Assembly (NCBI RefSeq): GCF_014863585.1
Contig: NZ_CP062253.1
Coordinates: 1,762,501-1,826,500 of the forward strand
Direction of reading: 5' to 3'
Length of the DNA stretch: 64,000 nt
From: Pseudomonas gozinkensis
GTDB lineage: Bacteria > Pseudomonadota > Gammaproteobacteria > Pseudomonadales > Pseudomonadaceae
Shown: piece by piece, positions 16,992-26,211 of the stretch
Layout: every line of letters starts with the position of its first letter
Position numbering within the stretch: the stretch's first letter is position 1
Position numbers and translations under genes: made by a program
The notes under the pieces: generated by a model
The model's database searches: none
Told to the model about the DNA's origin: nothing
The model's input: only the letters and a program-made list of their open reading frames with translations

Positions 16992-19907
16992 ATGCAAGGC
17001 AATTACGGTATTGAAAACAAGCTGCCATTGAGCGAGTTGCTGACGGTGGTTCTGATCACCCACAACCGCCCGGCTTTTTTGCGTCGAGCGCTGCAGTACT
17101 ACAGCAGCCTGCCTTGCAAGGTCATGGTGCTGGACTCTTCTCCCGAGCGCCCGGAAGGTGATTTTTCATCGGTCGACTATCAGCATCTGCCGCAGTTCGC
17201 CTACTGGGGCATGCAGGCCAAGCTGACCTACGGAGTCGAGCAACTGACCACGCCTTACATGGTGTTCGCGGCCGATGACGACTTTATCCTGCATGAGTCG
17301 CTGGCCGAGTCGGTGAGCTTCCTGGAAGCCAACCGCGACTACGGTCTGTGCCACGGCTATTGCCTGATGTACCTGGCGCTGGCCGGGAGTGTCAGCTACT
17401 ACCGCCGCGACAAGAAAATCTGCGAAGACTACGCGTCGGAGCGTGCCGAGGATCGGGTCCTCGACTTCATGCATCAGTACGTGCCGCCGTTCTATGGCGT
17501 GTGCCGGACTTCGATCATCAAGGACTGGTACGCGGCCTTGCCACCGGGTACCAGTTTCGAGTGGCAGGAAATCGGCCACACCTATTACCTGCTGGCGAAC
17601 GCCAAGGCGCGCATTCTGCCAATCCCGTATGTGGTGCGCGAAATCAACGTCGGTTTCTCCGACCACAACACCGAGGTCTATCACGCGCTGTCGTATGTCG
17701 ACGCCAAGTCGGTGGCCGAGCGTGAAGCGTTCGCCGAGTTTCTCGCGTCCCTGCCGACCGGCATCAAAGATCTCGACCAGGCGCAGCGCAAGGCGTTCGC
17801 CCTGGAAAGCTTCGCGGCCATGACCGATAGCCTGGTGACCGGTCGGGCACTGACGGCCGAGCTGATTTTCCAGTCCATCTGGAACAACGTATCCAAAGAA
17901 CCGGAACGCAAATTCGGGCCTCTGCAATACGTCGAGATGCCGTTCTACAACCAGCGCTTTTTCGACTTGCTGGCCGGGTTCGAGTTTCTCTTGCATGCGA
18001 TGCCGGCCGGCCGTGTGCAACTGGAACAGCTCGAAGGCGTCTGGACCCGCCAGGATTACCTGATGCAGGCGCGCAATAACGACACCCCGGAAAGTGTGCT
18101 CGATCGCTTGTGGCAGGCCCATGACAGCAACGTGTTCAACCGTCCTGTGATCAAGCGTCTGGTCGAGCAACTGCACGTGGTCGGCGATGACACGCCAGCG
18201 CAGGAACTGGCCGCGTGGGATGCTCGTCTTGAGTCGGTGTCGAAGGCTGATCATTACCCGGTCTTCAACAAAATGCGCTCCGGCCGTTTGCTCGAATGGC
18301 TGGCGTGCCGCGAGCCGGACGCCGAGCAGCGCGCGACGATTGCTGCTCATCTGGCGGCGAACAACGGCGGGCCACAGTTCGGCATTTTCCTGCTGGATCT
18401 GGACGACAACGTCGAGAAGCTGCAAGTGACCCTCGACAGCCTGGTCGAAGGTCACAGCAAAGCCTTCAAGATCGTGGTCTTCACCACCGGCGAGCCGCAG
18501 GCTGCGACGACGGCGCAGAACACGCTGCACTTTGTCCGCGTTACCCCGGGCAATCTCGTCGACAAACTCAACCAGAGTGCTGCCCAGTCTCCCTGCGACT
18601 GGCTGCTGCTGGCACAGGTGGGCGATGAGTTCACGGCGAGTGGCTTGTTGCGCGCTGGCCTGGAGTTGATGTCGGCCACTGGCCTTCGCGCCGTCGCCAC
18701 CGATGAAATCCAGCGCACTGAAGAGGGCGCGCTGATCGATGTGTTCCGCCCGGGCTTCAATCTTGACCTGTTGCAAAGCAATCCATCGTTGATGGCACGC
18801 CATTGGCTGATTCGTCGCGACGTTTTCCTGGAGGCGGGTGGTTATCAGGCCGACTTCAGCAAGGCGATGGAGTTCGACCTGCTGTTGCGTCTGATCGAGC
18901 AGGGTGGCCTCGACGGTCTGGCGCATCTCGACGAACCGCTGCTGATCACCCAGGTCCCGGTGCAGGAGGAAGTGGCCCACGAGCGTCAGGCGTTGCTGCG
19001 CCATCTGACCAATCGCGGTTACAAGGCCAACGTCACCCCGGCGCTGCCAGGTACCTGGCAAGTTGATTATCGACATACCGAACAGCCGATGGTGTCGATC
19101 ATCCTGCCTGCTGGCGATGATCTGGTGGCGCTGCGTCGCTGCCTCGAAGGTGTGTTGCTGCGCACCCGTTACAGCCGTTACGAAGTGTTGATCACGGCCA
19201 ACCCGAATCAGTCGGCGCAGGTCAACGACTGGCTGGGCACGCTGCGCAGCAGCAAAGTGAATGTGTTGCGTGCCGATCAGCCACTGAGCGAAGTCGCGTT
19301 GTATAACGCCGCCAGCGAGCAGGCGCAGGGTGAGTATCTGGTGCTGCTGGCCACTGACAGCGAAATCGTCAATCCGAACTGGATCGATTCGTTGCTCAAT
19401 CACGCCCAGCGTCCTGAGGTCGGTGTTGTCGGCGCGAAACTGGTCGACCGCGACGGCAAGGTCTCCCAGGCCGGCTTGATCCTCGGTCTGAACGGGGGCG
19501 TGGGCTCGGCCTTCATTGGCGAAAAACACTCTGCTGCGGGTTACATGCAACGTCTGGGAGTCGAGCAGAACTACTCGGCGGTGTCGAAGGTTTGCCTGAT
19601 GGTGCGCAAAGAGTTGTTCGGCGCGCTGGGCGGTCTGGACGAAGTCACCTTCGCCGCCGGTTTCAGCGATGTCGATCTGTGCCTCAAGATCGGCCAGGCC
19701 GGTTTCCTCACCGTGTGGACGCCGTCGGTACAGGTGCTGCACACCGGCGAGCTGCCGCAAGCGCCCGAAGCGCTGCAGGCTTTGCGGGAGAAATGGAGCG
19801 GCGCCTTCGCGCAGGATCCGGCCTACAACGCCAATCTGGCCCTGACCGGCAAAGGTTTTGCGTTGGCTGAAAAGGCTTCGGTTGACTGGTCGCAGTTGCT
19901 CGCTTAA
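16992..19907 (+). CDS. Large two-module glycosyltransferase, probable flagellin glycosyltransferase
   Basis: 971 residues from the ATG at 16992, which has GGGAG 5 bases upstream; the frame extends to 16902 but that start lies inside the preceding gene. The N-terminal domain (about 12-330) is a TIGR00180-type GT2 with TVVLITHNRPAFLRRAL and the Asp-Asp-Asp triad at about 94-96. A helical middle part (about 330-480) follows. A degenerate GT2 module runs from about 485-690 and another GT2 module from about 695-960 (MVSIILPAGDD). The last module has the same NHAQRPEVG-VGAKL and DPAYN-NL segments as the glycosyltransferase at 499, so the two are partial paralogues. Cytoplasmic transfer of sugar to flagellin or to the growing glycan is inferred from the location. 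Confidence 0.85.
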   Translation: MQGNYGIENKLPLSELLTVVLITHNRPAFLRRALQYYSSLPCKVMVLDSSPERPEGDFSSVDYQHLPQFAYWGMQAKLTYGVEQLTTPYMVFAADDDFILHESLAESVSFLEANRDYGLCHGYCLMYLALAGSVSYYRRDKKICEDYASERAEDRVLDFMHQYVPPFYGVCRTSIIKDWYAALPPGTSFEWQEIGHTYYLLANAKARILPIPYVVREINVGFSDHNTEVYHALSYVDAKSVAEREAFAEFLASLPTGIKDLDQAQRKAFALESFAAMTDSLVTGRALTAELIFQSIWNNVSKEPERKFGPLQYVEMPFYNQRFFDLLAGFEFLLHAMPAGRVQLEQLEGVWTRQDYLMQARNNDTPESVLDRLWQAHDSNVFNRPVIKRLVEQLHVVGDDTPAQELAAWDARLESVSKADHYPVFNKMRSGRLLEWLACREPDAEQRATIAAHLAANNGGPQFGIFLLDLDDNVEKLQVTLDSLVEGHSKAFKIVVFTTGEPQAATTAQNTLHFVRVTPGNLVDKLNQSAAQSPCDWLLLAQVGDEFTASGLLRAGLELMSATGLRAVATDEIQRTEEGALIDVFRPGFNLDLLQSNPSLMARHWLIRRDVFLEAGGYQADFSKAMEFDLLLRLIEQGGLDGLAHLDEPLLITQVPVQEEVAHERQALLRHLTNRGYKANVTPALPGTWQVDYRHTEQPMVSIILPAGDDLVALRRCLEGVLLRTRYSRYEVLITANPNQSAQVNDWLGTLRSSKVNVLRADQPLSEVALYNAASEQAQGEYLVLLATDSEIVNPNWIDSLLNHAQRPEVGVVGAKLVDRDGKVSQAGLILGLNGGVGSAFIGEKHSAAGYMQRLGVEQNYSAVSKVCLMVRKELFGALGGLDEVTFAAGFSDVDLCLKIGQAGFLTVWTPSVQVLHTGELPQAPEALQALREKWSGAFAQDPAYNANLALTGKGFALAEKASVDWSQLLA

Positions 19908-19937
19908 GTCCGTCGGACAAGGTTCAGGAATCAGCAC

Positions 19938-20939
19938 ATGTTCAACGGTAAATCGATTTTCATCTCCGGTGGCACCGGCTCGTTCGGGCGCAAATTCATC
20001 GCGCGCCTGCTCGAGCAATATCAGCCCAAGCGCGTGGTGGTGTTCTCCCGGGATGAGCTCAAGCAATACGAAATGCAGCAGACGTTCAACGCGCCGTGCA
20101 TGCGTTACTTCCTCGGTGACGTGCGCGACGCCGATCGTCTGCGCCAGGCCATGCGCGGCATCGATTACGTGGTGCATGCCGCGGCGTTGAAGCAGGTGCC
20201 GGCGGCGGAATACAACCCGACCGAATGCATCCGCACCAACGTCAACGGCGCGGAAAACATCATCGCCGCCGCCATCGACAACGGCGTGAAGAAAGTCGTC
20301 GCGCTGTCCACCGACAAGGCCGCAAGCCCGATCAACCTCTACGGCGCCACCAAGTTGCTGTCGGACAAGTTGTTCGTCGCCGCCAACAACATCGCCGGCG
20401 AACAGCAGACTCGTTTCGCCGTGGTGCGCTACGGCAACGTCGCCGGTTCGCGCGGCTCGGTGGTGCCGTTTTTCAGCAAGCTGATCGCCGATGGCGCGAC
20501 AGAACTGCCGATCACTGACGAGCGCATGACCCGCTTCTGGATCACCCTCGATCACGGCGTGCAATTCGTGCTCGACAGCTTCGCGCGGATGCACGGTGGT
20601 GAAGTGTTCGTGCCGAAGATCCCGTCGATTCGCGTGGTCGATCTCGCGCGGGGAATGGCCGAGCATCTGCCGCACAAGAACGTCGGCATCCGTCCGGGCG
20701 AGAAACTGCACGAACTGATGGTGCCGCTCGATGATGCGCGGATGACCCTGGAGTTTGCCGATCACTACACCATCCAGCCGTCGATTCGCTTTACCAGCGT
20801 CGACGTGGATTTCTCCGAGGACAAACTCGGTGAGCGTGGCGTGCCGGTCGGTGAAGATTTCGAGTACCGTTCCGACACCAACCCGCACTTCCTTTCGGTG
20901 GGGCAGATCGCCGACCTGCACGCGAAGCTGTCGGTATGA
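19938..20939 (+). CDS. pseB: UDP-GlcNAc 4,6-dehydratase (inverting), pseudaminic acid step 1
   Basis: 333 residues. PseB removes water and inverts C5 of UDP-GlcNAc to give UDP-4-keto-6-deoxy-L-IdoNAc. The NAD(P)-binding GGTGSFG is at residues 11-17. The family catalytic set is visible as Ser-Thr-Asp-Lys at 124-127 and Tyr135 in YGATK. ALKQVPAAEYNPTECIRTNVNGAENII is typical of the PseB/FlaA1 family. The start at 19938 is 30 bases after the glycosyltransferase stop. The end overlaps pseC by 4 bases (ATGA). Confidence 0.95.
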   Translation: MFNGKSIFISGGTGSFGRKFIARLLEQYQPKRVVVFSRDELKQYEMQQTFNAPCMRYFLGDVRDADRLRQAMRGIDYVVHAAALKQVPAAEYNPTECIRTNVNGAENIIAAAIDNGVKKVVALSTDKAASPINLYGATKLLSDKLFVAANNIAGEQQTRFAVVRYGNVAGSRGSVVPFFSKLIADGATELPITDERMTRFWITLDHGVQFVLDSFARMHGGEVFVPKIPSIRVVDLARGMAEHLPHKNVGIRPGEKLHELMVPLDDARMTLEFADHYTIQPSIRFTSVDVDFSEDKLGERGVPVGEDFEYRSDTNPHFLSVGQIADLHAKLSV

Positions 20940-22093
20940 TTCCCTACGGTCGGCAAAGCCTCGACCAGACGGACATCGACGCGGTCGTCGAGGTGTTGCA
21001 GTCCGACTGGTTGACCCAGGGGCCGACCATCGAACGCTTCGAGCAGGCGATGGCCGAGCGTTGCCAGGCGGATTTCGCCGTGGCGGTGTGCAACGCCACG
21101 GCGGCGCTGCACATTGCCTGCCTGGCGGCGGGGCTGGGAACGGGCGACCGTTTGTGGACCACGCCGAACACCTTTCTCGCGTCAGCCAACTGCGGGCGCT
21201 ATTGCGGCGCCGACGTTGATTTCGTGGACATCGATCCGCTGACCTGGAACCTCGATGCCGAAGTTCTGGCGAACAAACTCGACGCGGCCGAACGCGACGG
21301 CACGTTGCCCAAAGTGCTGGTGGCGGTGGCGTTCTCCGGGCAGAGCTGCGATATGCGGCGGATTGCCGAACTGGCCGAGCGCTACAACTTCACCGTGATC
21401 GAAGACGCTTCCCACGCGGTCGGCGCAAGCTATGCCGGGCGCCCGGTGGGCTGCGGTGAGTTTGCCGCGATGACTGTGTTCAGTTTCCACCCGGTGAAAA
21501 TCATCACCAGCGGCGAAGGCGGCATGGTGCTGACCAATCGGCGGGAACTGGCCGAGCGTCTGCAACGCTTGCGCAGCCACGGTATGACCCGCGACCCGCA
21601 GCAGATGACTGAACCCAGCCACGGCCCGTGGTACTACCAGCAGGTCGAGCTGGGTTTCAATTACCGGATCACCGATCTGCAAGCCGCACTGGGCCTTTCG
21701 CAACTGAGCAAACTGGACGAATTCATTGCCCGTCGCCGGGAGCTGGCCGCGCGTTACGAGCGTTTGCTGGCGTACTTGCCGGTCACCGTGCCGAGCCTCC
21801 AGCCGGACGCCGAATCGGCCTGGCATCTTTACGTGGTGCGTTTGCAGACCGAACGTATCAGCCTCAGCCACCGGCAGGTGTTCGAAGGCTTGCGTGCCGC
21901 CGGTATCGGCGTGAACCTGCACTACATTCCGGTGCATCTGCAGCCGTACTATCGTGACCTGGGTTTCGCCGAGGGTGACTTCCCCGAGGCCGAGCGTTAT
22001 TACGCCGAAGCGATCAGCCTGCCGCTGTTCCCGTTGCTGAGCGATCAGCAGCAGGACTACGTGGTCGAGCAATTGCGTCGGTTGACTGAATGA
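20936..22093 (+). CDS. pseC: UDP-4-amino-4,6-dideoxy-N-acetyl-L-altrosamine transaminase
   Basis: 385-residue PLP-dependent DegT/DnrJ/EryC1 aminotransferase. It transfers an amino group from glutamate to the 4-keto sugar made by PseB. The PLP lysine is Lys188 in SFHPVKIITSGEGG. IPYGRQSLDQTDIDAVVEVLQSDWLTQGP at the N-terminus and TEDASHAVGAS-like VIEDASHAVGAS are family hallmarks. It is coupled to pseB by a 4-base overlap and is followed after 31 bases by a methylase gene. Confidence 0.95.
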   Translation: MIPYGRQSLDQTDIDAVVEVLQSDWLTQGPTIERFEQAMAERCQADFAVAVCNATAALHIACLAAGLGTGDRLWTTPNTFLASANCGRYCGADVDFVDIDPLTWNLDAEVLANKLDAAERDGTLPKVLVAVAFSGQSCDMRRIAELAERYNFTVIEDASHAVGASYAGRPVGCGEFAAMTVFSFHPVKIITSGEGGMVLTNRRELAERLQRLRSHGMTRDPQQMTEPSHGPWYYQQVELGFNYRITDLQAALGLSQLSKLDEFIARRRELAARYERLLAYLPVTVPSLQPDAESAWHLYVVRLQTERISLSHRQVFEGLRAAGIGVNLHYIPVHLQPYYRDLGFAEGDFPEAERYYAEAISLPLFPLLSDQQQDYVVEQLRRLTE

Positions 22094-22124
22094 TTGCCGC
22101 TGCGGCGGTGGATGGAAAACGGCA

Positions 22125-22745
22125 ATGCGTGATCTGAGCGAGCAGGAACAATTCTGGCAGGGCGAATTCGGCAACCAGTACGTTGACCGTAACGTCGGCC
22201 AGCCACTGGTGGCGGCCAATCTGGCGTTGTTCGCCAAGGCGCTGACCCGGACCGGGCGGATCGACAGTTTGCTGGAGCTGGGCACCAACGCCGGCAACAA
22301 CCTGCAGGCGTTGCGTCAGTTACTGCCCAAGTGCGAGCTGTTCGGCGTCGAAATCAATGCCAGTGCCTGCGCCCAGGCGCGTGCGCTGGAGATTGCGCAC
22401 ATCTGGCACGGTTCGCTGTTCGACTTTCCCCGTGAGCGCCAATACCACCTGACCCTGAGCAAAGGCGTACTGATCCATCTGGCGCCGGAGTTGCTGCCGA
22501 CGGCCTATGCGCAGTTGTATGAGTTGAGTTCGCGCTACATTCTGATCGCCGAGTACTACAACCCTTCGCCGGTGGAAGTGTCCTATCGCGGCAACAGCGG
22601 CAAGCTGTTCAAGCGCGACTTCGCCGGGGAAATGCTTGACCGTTATCCTGATCTGCAACTGCTGGATTACGGCTTCGGTTATCACCGTGATCCGCAATTC
22701 CCGGTGGACGACATCACCTGGTTCCTGCTGGAAAAACGCCCTTGA
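22125..22745 (+). CDS. Pseudaminic acid biosynthesis-associated methylase
   Basis: 206-residue SAM-dependent methyltransferase of the type found inside pse operons (TIGR03587-like). The SAM-binding motif is LLELGTNAGNNLQAL at about residues 48-62, followed by FGVEINASACAQAR. The substrate is unknown; a pseudaminic acid derivative is the obvious guess from gene order (pseC - methylase - pseF). Its TGA overlaps the TTG start of pseF, so translation is likely coupled. It would add a second possible methyl decoration to the flagellar glycan. Confidence 0.82.
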   Translation: MRDLSEQEQFWQGEFGNQYVDRNVGQPLVAANLALFAKALTRTGRIDSLLELGTNAGNNLQALRQLLPKCELFGVEINASACAQARALEIAHIWHGSLFDFPRERQYHLTLSKGVLIHLAPELLPTAYAQLYELSSRYILIAEYYNPSPVEVSYRGNSGKLFKRDFAGEMLDRYPDLQLLDYGFGYHRDPQFPVDDITWFLLEKRP

Positions 22746-23437
22746 GCAACGTCGCAATCATCCCGGCCCGCGGGGGCAGCAAACGCATCCCGCGCAAGAA
22801 TCTAAAACCGTTCGACGGTGTGCCGATGATTGTCCGCTCGATTCGCACGGCCCTCGATTCAGGGTTGTTCGAGCAGGTCGTGGTCAGCACCGACGACCAG
22901 GAAATCGCGGATGTAGCGCGGGCCAATGGTGCTCACGTGCCGTTCATGCGTCCGGCGGAGCTGGCCGATGATTTCACCGGCACCGCGGCGGTGATCATGC
23001 ATGCCTTGCAGCAACTGCCGGCCTTCGATTACGCCTGCTGTGTGTACGCCACCGCGCCGTTGTTGCAGACGCGGTTCCTGCGTCAGGGCTTTGAGTTGCT
23101 GGCGCAGCATCCGGACAAATCCTTTGCTTTTTCGGTCACCGATTTCGGCTTTCCGGTGCAGCGCGCCCTGACCCTCGACGGGCAGGGCGCGCTGACGGCG
23201 TTGTACCCCGAATTTCGCAATACCCGTTCGCAGGATCTGCCGGCTGCCTTTCAGGATGCCGGTCAGTTCTATTGGGGCCGCCGCGAGGCGTGGCTGGGTG
23301 GCGAGGTGCTGTATTCGCCGGCCAGTCTGCCGGTGATCCTGCCCCGGTATCTGGTGCAGGACATCGATACTGCCGAGGACTGGAAGCGCGCCGAATACCT
23401 TTACGCCGCCCTCAAGGCTGGCGGAGAACTGCAATGA
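22742..23437 (+). CDS. pseF: Pseudaminic acid cytidylyltransferase
   Basis: 231 residues, starting at a TTG that overlaps the preceding stop (TTGA). PseF activates pseudaminic acid with CTP to CMP-Pse, the donor for glycosyltransferases. The CMP-sialate synthetase signature IIPARGGSKRIPRKNLK is at residues 6-22, followed by VVVSTDDQEIADVA. GQFYWGRREAW is a further family segment. The rare TTG start is accepted because no ATG lies before the signature motif. The stop overlaps pseG (ATGA). Confidence 0.93.
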   Translation: MSNVAIIPARGGSKRIPRKNLKPFDGVPMIVRSIRTALDSGLFEQVVVSTDDQEIADVARANGAHVPFMRPAELADDFTGTAAVIMHALQQLPAFDYACCVYATAPLLQTRFLRQGFELLAQHPDKSFAFSVTDFGFPVQRALTLDGQGALTALYPEFRNTRSQDLPAAFQDAGQFYWGRREAWLGGEVLYSPASLPVILPRYLVQDIDTAEDWKRAEYLYAALKAGGELQ

Positions 23438-24936
23438 GAGTGCTGATCCGCGCCGACGCCTCGCCGACCATCGGCAGCGGCCACATCGCCCGGTGCCTGA
23501 CGCTGGCGCGAGTACTGCGCACGCAAGGCAGCCATGTCGCGTTCGCCTGTCGTCGTTTGCCGGGGCATCGGCTCGATGCGTTGCAGGCCGAAGGCTTCGA
23601 GACCTTCGCGTTGCCGGATCGCTATGCCGGTGAAGACCCGGAGCAGGCCATCGAGGCGATGCTGCCGTGGCAGGCGGATATCGATGCACTGGCGGAGCAG
23701 CTGGAAGGGCAGCCTGAGTTTGACTGGGTGATCGCCGACCATTACGGCCTCGACCATCACTGGCAGACCGCGGCCCGTCGCTTCGCACCACGGATTGCCG
23801 CCGTCGACGATCTGGCGACCCGTCGCTACAGCGTGGATCTGCTACTCAATCAAAACCTCTCCGGGCTCAGCGAAAACTATAAGCCGCTGCTGCCGGCCGG
23901 TTGCCGAACGCTGCTCGGCCCGCGCTTCGCCATGCTGCGCGATGAGTTCAGTGGCCCGGCCATCGAGATCAAACCGGTGGCGCGCCGGGTGCTGGTGAAT
24001 TTCGGTGGCTTCGATGCGGCGCGCCAGACTCATCACGCGATGCTGGCGCTGGCGGATTTTTCGGCGCTTGAAGTGGATTTCGTCGCCGGTGCCGACAACC
24101 CGGCCTGGGCAGAGATGCAAGCGCTGGCCGAAACGCGGCCGCACTGGCGGCTGCACAGTTTCGTCGTCGATTTTCATCGACGCATGACCGAGGCCGACCT
24201 GTTTATCGGCGCCGGTGGCGGCACCAGTTGGGAGCGCGCGGCCCTGGGCCTGCCGACAATCTGCATTGCGGTGTCGAACAATCAGCAGACCAACGGCGAA
24301 GTGATGGCGGCGGCCGGCGCGCATGTATTCATGGGTGCGCGGGAGCAGGTCAGCGTCGAGCAACTGCGCGATGCCATCGGCTTTGTCGTGGGCAACTTTT
24401 ATCTGCGCCAGAGCCTGGCCGAGCGTTCGCGGCAACTGGTCGACGGACGCGGTGCGTTGCGGGTGGCGGCGGCGCTGGCGGGCGCGGTGCTCACGTTGCG
24501 TCTGGCGACGCCGGACGATGCGCAGTTGTTGTTCGACGGACGCAATGCCGAGGCGGTGCGCCGCTGGTCACTGGACAGCGGCGTGATCGATTGGGCACAG
24601 CATGTGAACTGGCTGGGCGCCAGCCTGCGCAATCCTCAGCGCTTGCTGCTGGTGGCCGAGGCGGATGACGGCCCGGTCGGCGTCCTGCGCTACGATCTGC
24701 GCGGCTTTGAGGCGGAGGTTTCGCTGTATCTGTTCGAGGCGCGAATGGGGCTTGGCTGGGGCAGGGCGCTGCTGGCGCAGGGTGAAGCCTTTGTGGCCGG
24801 GCACTGGCCGCAAATGACCGCCATCACCGCTCAAGTGTTGCCGGCCAATCGGCCCTCGATGAATGTTTTCCGTGACGCCGGGTTCACCCAGAGTGCCTGC
24901 GCGTTCACCAAGGTTTTGAAGGAATCCCGTCAATGA
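23434..24936 (+). CDS. pseG: Fused UDP-sugar hydrolase PseG and PseH-like GNAT N-acetyltransferase
   Basis: 500 residues from the ATG at 23434; the frame is open further upstream but only within pseF. Residues 1 to about 345 are PseG, a GT-B-like hydrolase that removes UDP from UDP-2,4-diacetamido-2,4,6-trideoxy-altropyranose. It has RADASPTIGSGHIARCLTLA with the family His and GAGGGTSWERAALGLP near the nucleotide site. Residues about 352-500 are a GNAT domain (LTLRLATPDDAQLLFDGRN, then GWGRALLAQGEAF as the acetyl-CoA loop), resembling PseH, which acetylates the 4-amino group. In Campylobacter and Helicobacter the two are separate. No separate pseH is present here, so the fusion completes the pathway. 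It overlaps pseI by 4 bases. Confidence 0.92.
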   Translation: MRVLIRADASPTIGSGHIARCLTLARVLRTQGSHVAFACRRLPGHRLDALQAEGFETFALPDRYAGEDPEQAIEAMLPWQADIDALAEQLEGQPEFDWVIADHYGLDHHWQTAARRFAPRIAAVDDLATRRYSVDLLLNQNLSGLSENYKPLLPAGCRTLLGPRFAMLRDEFSGPAIEIKPVARRVLVNFGGFDAARQTHHAMLALADFSALEVDFVAGADNPAWAEMQALAETRPHWRLHSFVVDFHRRMTEADLFIGAGGGTSWERAALGLPTICIAVSNNQQTNGEVMAAAGAHVFMGAREQVSVEQLRDAIGFVVGNFYLRQSLAERSRQLVDGRGALRVAAALAGAVLTLRLATPDDAQLLFDGRNAEAVRRWSLDSGVIDWAQHVNWLGASLRNPQRLLLVAEADDGPVGVLRYDLRGFEAEVSLYLFEARMGLGWGRALLAQGEAFVAGHWPQMTAITAQVLPANRPSMNVFRDAGFTQSACAFTKVLKESRQ

Positions 24937-25985
24937 GCAGTTTCAAGATCGGCAACCGCCAGATCGGTGCCGATGCGCCGCCGTTCATCATCGCTGAAAT
25001 GAGCGGCAACCATAACCAGTCGCTGGACGTGGCGCTGCAGATTGTCGAAGCGGCGGCAAAGGCCGGTGCCCATGCCTTGAAGCTGCAAACCTACACCGCC
25101 GAAACCATGACCCTGGATCTGGCGCAAGGCGAATTCTTCATCAAGGATCCGAACAGTCTGTGGACGGGTACCTCGCTGTACGACCTGTATGAAAAGGCCC
25201 ACACGCCCTGGGAATGGCATGCGCCGATCTTCGCCCGCGCCAAGGAGTTGGGCATGCTCGCGTTTTCGACGCCGTTCGACGACAGCGCCGTGGACTTCCT
25301 TGAAGGCCTCGATGTGCCGGCCTACAAGATCGCCAGTTTCGAAAACACCGATCTGCCGCTGATCCGCCGTGTCGCAGCGACCGGCAAACCGCTGATCATT
25401 TCCACCGGCATGGCCAGCATCGCCGAACTCGACGAAACCGTGCGCGCTGCCCGCGAGGCCGGGTGCAGGGATCTGGTGCTGCTCAAGTGCACCAGCACCT
25501 ATCCTGCGACTCCGATCAACAGCAACGTGCGCACGATTCCGCATTTGCGTGAGTTGTTTGGCTGTGAGGTCGGGTTGTCAGACCATTCGATGGGCGTCGG
25601 TGTGTCGGTGGCGGCGGTGGCACTCGGCGCGACGGTGGTGGAAAAACACTTCACCCTCGACCGCTCAGCCGGTGGGGTGGACGCCAGTTTCTCGCTGGAA
25701 CCGGCGGAACTGGCCAGCCTGGTGGTCGAGACCGAACGCGCCTGGCAGGCCATGGGCCAGGTGCATTACGGCGTGACCGAGGCTGAGCAGAAGTCGCTGG
25801 TTTACCGCCGGTCGCTCTACGTCACGGCCGATATGGCGGCCGGTGAGCCCTTCACGGCGGCCAATCTGCGCGCCATTCGTCCCGGTCTCGGTCTGCCGCC
25901 CAAGCACACCGATGCCGTCCTCGGGCGCCGTGCGCGCCAGTCGATCAAACGCGGTACGCCGCTGGACTGGTCATTGGTCGAATGA
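24933..25985 (+). CDS. pseI: Pseudaminic acid synthase
   Basis: 350 residues. This NeuB-family enzyme condenses the 2,4-diacetamido sugar with phosphoenolpyruvate to form pseudaminic acid. The TIM barrel begins with PFIIAEMSGNHNQSLDVAL (residues 14-32), followed by HALKLQTYTAETMTLD and FSTPFDDSAVDFLE. VEKHFTLDRSAGGVDASFSLEP carries family active-site residues. A C-terminal SAF (antifreeze-like) domain covers about residues 285-345. It is the last gene of the coupled pse block. The 226 bases that follow hold no gene that I can support. Confidence 0.95.
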   Translation: MSSFKIGNRQIGADAPPFIIAEMSGNHNQSLDVALQIVEAAAKAGAHALKLQTYTAETMTLDLAQGEFFIKDPNSLWTGTSLYDLYEKAHTPWEWHAPIFARAKELGMLAFSTPFDDSAVDFLEGLDVPAYKIASFENTDLPLIRRVAATGKPLIISTGMASIAELDETVRAAREAGCRDLVLLKCTSTYPATPINSNVRTIPHLRELFGCEVGLSDHSMGVGVSVAAVALGATVVEKHFTLDRSAGGVDASFSLEPAELASLVVETERAWQAMGQVHYGVTEAEQKSLVYRRSLYVTADMAAGEPFTAANLRAIRPGLGLPPKHTDAVLGRRARQSIKRGTPLDWSLVE

Positions 25986-26211
25986 CCCGATCTGTCACCG
26001 ATTCGGCAAAATAGCGTGACCTGCGAGTCATAACGCGCATCTTCACTGTATTGTAATGACCGGGGAGATGGCGCCTGGCCCGTTTTCGGTTCCAGTGATA
26101 GCCCTTTGCGCTCCCCGTGGCTGCCCGTTGTGGCGGCCGTTTTCTGTTTGTCGGCGCCCCTCGAATCCTTGCGAGCGGTGGTATTGGGCTGTTTATTATT
26201 GGGAAGCCGTA

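Noticed and set aside
17166..20921. 1251-codon reverse-strand frame over the second glycosyltransferase and pseB
   Set aside because: It spans two recognised forward genes with clear motifs; no promoter or ribosome site supports it.
26056..26211. N-terminal extension of the KAS III protein
   Set aside because: The extra 52 residues are Cys/Trp/Pro-rich and unlike the family, which begins at MIGIKSI.
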